DNA of 64,000 nt from Tropicimonas sp. IMCC34043. Its GTDB lineage: Bacteria; Pseudomonadota; Alphaproteobacteria; Rhodobacterales; Rhodobacteraceae. Position numbers and translations under genes: made by a program. Positions 61,256-64,000 of this stretch are shown piece after piece (positions within the stretch are counted from its first letter, which is position 1; each line of letters starts with the position of its first letter). The notes under the pieces were generated by a model. It was not told where the DNA came from, made no database searches, and saw only the letters and a list, made by a program, of their open reading frames with translations. The DNA lies in NCBI RefSeq assembly GCF_003390845.1, contig NZ_QMEK01000001.1, forward strand, positions 1,674,001 through 1,738,000, in the 5' to 3' direction.

Positions 61256-62005
61256 ATGACATACTCTCGGCAAAAAATGTCCCTCGACTGCACCGAATGT
61301 CCGCTCAGGCGCAAATCGATCTTCCTGCCGTTCACGGACCAGGAACTTTCCTTCATGGAGCGCTTCAAGTCCGGCGAGATGTTTGTCGACGCGGGCACCC
61401 AGCTGTTTGTCGAGGGCGCCAGCGCGGCGCAGCTTTACACCGTGCTGTCGGGCATGGGCATCCGGTACAAGACGCTCGAAAATGGCCGGCGTCAGGTGGT
61501 CAACTTCGCGATGCCCGGCGATTTCCTTGGCCTGCAGGCCGCTGTCATGGGCGAGATGCGCCATTCGGTCGAGGCGAGCACGCCGATGCGGCTGTGCGTC
61601 TTCAACCGGTCCCGGGTCTATGAGCTGTTCGAGAACCACCCGCGCCGGGCCTATTCGCTGACGTATCTGGCGGCGGTGGAAGAGAATTTCCTGGGCGACG
61701 CGCTCGCCACGATCGGCCAGCGCAGCGCGCTCGAAAAGATCGCGTGGAGCCTGCACCGCTTCTTTGTCCGCAACCAGGCATTGGGTCTGGAGAAGGACGG
61801 CACCTGCTCGCTGCCGTTCCGCCAGCAGGATCTCGCGGATGCGCTGGGTCTGTCGCTGGTGCATACCAACAAGACCCTGGCGAGGCTGCGCGACCGCCAG
61901 ATCGCCCGCTGGCACGACGCCCGGCTGGAGGTGTTCGACCTCGACGCGCTGGCGCAGATCGGCTTGGTCGACGAACCCGACGCCGAGGATCGGCCACTGA
62001 TCTGA
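61256..62005 (+). CDS. Crp/Fnr-family transcription regulator
   Basis: 249 residues; ATG at 61277 (MSLDCTEC) is an alternative start. The order is a short head with DCTECPLRRK, a cyclic-nucleotide-binding-like beta roll (QLFVEGASAAQLYTVLSGMGIRYKTLENG, FAMPGDFLGLQAA), a dimer helix, and a winged HTH (FRQQDLADALGLSLVHTNKTLARLRDR). Only one CxxC pair is at the head, so it lacks the four-cysteine Fe-S set of true FNR. It is likely a FixK/DNR-like regulator. Confidence 0.88.
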   Translation: MTYSRQKMSLDCTECPLRRKSIFLPFTDQELSFMERFKSGEMFVDAGTQLFVEGASAAQLYTVLSGMGIRYKTLENGRRQVVNFAMPGDFLGLQAAVMGEMRHSVEASTPMRLCVFNRSRVYELFENHPRRAYSLTYLAAVEENFLGDALATIGQRSALEKIAWSLHRFFVRNQALGLEKDGTCSLPFRQQDLADALGLSLVHTNKTLARLRDRQIARWHDARLEVFDLDALAQIGLVDEPDAEDRPLI

Positions 62006-62251
62006 TACGCGGGCCGCGGCGCGCGATCAGCCGCGATGCCGCCTCGCGACGACTGGCAAAGCGACCCTGGGGAGAGCGGAGGCGCAATCTGCCCGGGGCC
62101 TTCTATGCCCATGGCGAAACGGAACGGCATCGCAGTGGCGCCAGGAAATCCACCGACCGCTCGGCCGGGAACGCCGCTCGCGGGTCAATGCGCGGGCCCT
62201 GCGAATTCCCCTGTTCTGTCACAGCCGTCGAAAATCGCCAGTCAAACGCAC

Positions 62252-62277
62252 AAAAAACCGCGCGATCGCTCGCGCGG
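62252..62277 (-). terminator. Rho-independent terminator of rpmG
   Basis: On the minus strand CCGCGCGA and TCGCGCGG pair around TCGC-type loop bases (perfect 8-bp stem, 4-nt loop), followed by six T (AAAAAA at 62252-62257 on the plus strand). It is 31 bp after the rpmG stop. Confidence 0.88.
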
Positions 62278-62307
62278 CCCCGTCAATGCGGCCGGCATGG
62301 CAAGATC

Positions 62308-62475
62308 TTACTTGATCTTGCCTTCCTTGTAATCGACGTGCTTGCGAACGACAGGGTCGTATTTCCGCACGACCATCTTTTCGGTCATGGTACGCGCGTT
62401 TTTCTTGGTCACATAGAAGTGGCCGGTGCCGGCGGACGAATTCAGCCGGATCTTGATTGTGGTCGGTTTCGCCAT
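62308..62475 (-). CDS. rpmG: Ribosomal protein L33
   Basis: 55 residues from ATG at 62475: [20 protein letters not shown], then [34 protein letters not shown]. This is the cysteine-free (C-) form of L33, a large-subunit protein. It is easily missed because a longer open frame in another phase covers it. GGAGACG precedes the start and a strong terminator follows. Confidence 0.96.
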   Translation of the reverse strand: MAKPTTIKIRLNSSAGTGHFYVTKKNARTMTEKMVVRKYDPVVRKHVDYKEGKIK

Positions 62476-62619
62476 GATCGTCTCCTAATCCGGACGCAGC
62501 CGCCCGTGAAATCTGAAGTTGGCGTTTTAAGCCGTGGCGAGGGGGTGTCAAGACCCTTCGCCAAGGCTACGGCCCCACAAGGGGGCCGCCGGGGGCCGCC
62601 ATCCGGCCCCGCACACAGA

Positions 62620-63336
62620 TCAGGCAGCGCCGAGCGGCGCAAGGCCCATTCGTGCGTGGATCTCGTCGCGCTGCGCATCGCTCAGCTGCAACGCGGTCGC
62701 AAGCCCGCGCAGATACTTGCGCTCGGCCTCGTTGTCGACGCGGATCGCGGCAAGCGAGGTCGAATAGACCTGTTCGCGCGCGGCCTCGCCGGTCTCGGCA
62801 GCGAGGCTCTGGATATCGACCGGCTTCTTCAGTTCGGCAGCAACAAAGGCCTTTTCCTCATCGCCGGCGTCCTTCAGCCTGTCGAGGATCGCGGCCTGCT
62901 CGTCGGGGTCGATCTGGCCGTCGGCCTTGGCGGCCATGATCATCGCCTTCAGCATCAGCTTGGCCTGCGCCTCCATGACCGGGCCGACAGGGGTCGAGCC
63001 GAACAGCGCGTCCATCATCTCGGCCGATTGTTTGGAGCCCGCTTCGGCGGCGCCGCGCATCGAGTTCATCAGGCTGCCAAGCCCTGCCGTCGTTGCCTCG
63101 GTCGCCTGGGCGGTCGCGGTGCCCATCTGGCCCAACATTTCCTTGACCTTGGCCGAGCCGCCGGGGACGCCGAACTGGTCGGCAAGTTGCCCGAGCTTTT
63201 CGGCGGTCGGGCTGTTGCCGGCGCCCTTCAGCATGTCCTGCATGCCGGCCATGCCGCCGGTCTTCTGAAACTTTTCATAGCCCTTGGTGGCAGCGATTCC
63301 GACGGCCACCGCGGCGAGTGCTTTCATGAAACTCAT
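62620..63336 (-). CDS. DUF533 (TerB-like) protein
   Basis: 238 residues from ATG at 63336 with GGAGGAACCC before it. The N-terminus (MSFMKALAAVAVGIAATKGYEKFQKTGG) is followed by a Gly/Ala-rich linker and a C-terminal TerB-like helical domain: KAMIMAAKADGQIDPDEQAAILDRLKDAG and AAIRVDNEAERKYLRGLATALQLSDAQRDEI. TerB-like domains are membrane-associated calcium/stress modules; function here unknown. Confidence 0.9.
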   Translation of the reverse strand: MSFMKALAAVAVGIAATKGYEKFQKTGGMAGMQDMLKGAGNSPTAEKLGQLADQFGVPGGSAKVKEMLGQMGTATAQATEATTAGLGSLMNSMRGAAEAGSKQSAEMMDALFGSTPVGPVMEAQAKLMLKAMIMAAKADGQIDPDEQAAILDRLKDAGDEEKAFVAAELKKPVDIQSLAAETGEAAREQVYSTSLAAIRVDNEAERKYLRGLATALQLSDAQRDEIHARMGLAPLGAA

Positions 63337-63420
63337 GGGTTCCTCCCTGAACACAATGCCGCAAGCCTATCAGATGTGGCGTGAGCGCAGAATAACGGCG
63401 AAGGGTCGCAGAGAAGAATA

Positions 63421-63840
63421 TTGCGCGGACGGCCTGTAAGCCGGATTCTGTCCGGGAAGTCCGGCCCTGCGGCCGTTCTTCCCTGGATGACCATTCCTCT
63501 CGGCCCGCCGTTGCCGGCGGGCTCCAGCTGCCTACCCGACCTGCCTGGGGCTGAAGCGGCCCCGGGGACATGCCCCGCGGAGGTCCTATTCGGCATTGCT
63601 CCCGGTGGGGCTTGCCATGCCAGAGACGTTGCCGCCTCTGCGGTGGGCTCTTACCCCACCGTTTCACCCTTACCCCTCGCAGGTCCGCAGCGCGAACCTC
63701 GAAGGGCGGTCTGTTCTCTGTGGCGCTTTCCGTCGGGTTGCCCCGCCCGGGCGTTACCCGGCACCGTTGCCTCAGGGAGTCCGGACTTTCCTCGTCCCCG
63801 GCATTACACCGGGACCGCGGCCATCCAGCCATCCGCGCCG
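63421..63840 (-). ncRNA. rnpB: RNase P RNA (bacterial class A)
   Basis: On the minus strand: GGACGAGGAAAGTCCGGACTCC (the 5' universal motif, here split), AGAACAG, the GGGTAAGGGTGAAACGGTGGGGTAAGAGCCCACC block and the 3' universal region ending GACAGAATCCGGCTTACAGG. Ends are set by P1 pairing of GCGCGGATGG (63838-63829) with CCGTCCGCGC (63432-63423). It cuts the 5' leader off tRNA precursors. It begins about 10 bp after the amidase stop. Confidence 0.95.
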
Positions 63841-63847
63841 CAGAGAT

Positions 63848-64000
63848 CTAGGAGCCGGGCGCGCCCGGGTCAACGGGAAAGCGTGTGGCAAGGTCACGGG
63901 CGATGGCGGCATCTGTCGCATCGAGCGGCCCCCGGCACCAGGGACGGAAGCGGGCGCGGAAGGCGGCAAGCAGCGCCGCAAAGGGCACGTCGGCCGGATA
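63848..64000 (-). CDS. Partial CDS: C-terminus of an N-acetylmuramoyl-L-alanine amidase (AmpD-like)
   Basis: The last 50 codons of a gene entering from the right edge: YPADVPFAALLAAFRARFRP, WCRGPLDATDAAIARDLATR, then a Pro/Gly tail. The FRxRFRP...GPLDxxD pattern is the end of the amidase_2 domain in Rhodobacteraceae proteins. The gene immediately precedes rnpB on the same strand. The catalytic zinc residues lie outside the window. Confidence 0.65.
   Translation of the reverse strand, partial: YPADVPFAALLAAFRARFRPWCRGPLDATDAAIARDLATRFPVDPGAPGS

Noticed and set aside
61744-63384. 546-codon plus-strand open frame
   Set aside because: It crosses the Crp/Fnr gene, rpmG and the DUF533 gene in wrong frames and strand; none of its sequence is family-like.
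1-64000. CRISPR arrays and tRNA genes
   Set aside because: I found no regularly spaced direct repeats with unique spacers and no convincing tRNA cloverleaf; the TTACAACA boxes are too short and few.

Overview
The window looks like a chromosomal segment of a high-GC alphaproteobacterium of the Rhodobacter/Rhodobacteraceae type. The evidence is gene content and order (a urease cluster with small family-specific insertions, alr with an Mla-type ABC pair, metR/metF divergent, 'antifreeze-like' and DUF1127 small proteins, an RNase P RNA next to an amidase gene), GC-ending codons almost throughout, and a dispersed repeat ending in a purine-rich AGAAGAAG tail. No species is claimed.

Layout. 1-8.4 kb, minus strand: urease operon read ureD-A-x-B-x-x-C-x-x-E-F-G, where x are small proteins not needed for urease. 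8.6-15.1 kb, plus strand: pyrC, pyrE, dnaB, alr and an MlaE/MlaF-like ABC pair. 15.3-20.7 kb: LOG-family protein overlapping tail-to-tail with a RarD-like permease, sodB, a membrane protein, ccmI-ruvX-DUF1289. 20.7-32.1 kb: dusA carrying a 10.4-kb integrated island. 32.3-37.9 kb: a decayed gene, a TPP riboswitch in front of a Nudix gene and what looks like a thiD stump, suhB, a holin-endolysin fusion of the gene-transfer-agent type, metR and metF. 38-63 kb: mostly single housekeeping and accessory genes (DUF2235 hydrolase, deacetylase, Nudix, DUF1178, exporters, opgD, yebC, L,D-transpeptidase, SLC13 transporter, ymdB, 5-formyl-THF cyclo-ligase, mgtE, two purine deaminases, hisN, regulators, a Bax1-I protein, rpmG). 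63.4-64 kb: RNase P RNA and the tail of an amidase gene.

The island is the most interesting part. Two 27-bp direct repeats with one mismatch (21619-21645 and 32034-32060) each encode the conserved DusA stretch VAPMMDWTD. The element supplies a new AT-rich 5' end to dusA, and the displaced original 5' end is still readable beyond the right repeat. TTACAACA boxes in opposite orientation, three at each end, look like integrase arm sites. The integrase is cut by an IS5/IS427-type insertion and its catalytic half is gone, so the island is probably fixed. It carries a replication/maintenance-like set (DUF2493, Toprim primase, ParB-like, DUF932), a PrtN-like activator, and an AT-rich cargo block. 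That block holds a pentapeptide-Lrp/AsnC fusion, an unknown partner gene, and a 26-residue hydrophobic peptide followed by a strong hairpin. The ParB-like and DUF932 genes share a leader with two nested stems and compensatory base changes, sitting just before both start codons; this is the best candidate here for an undescribed regulatory RNA.
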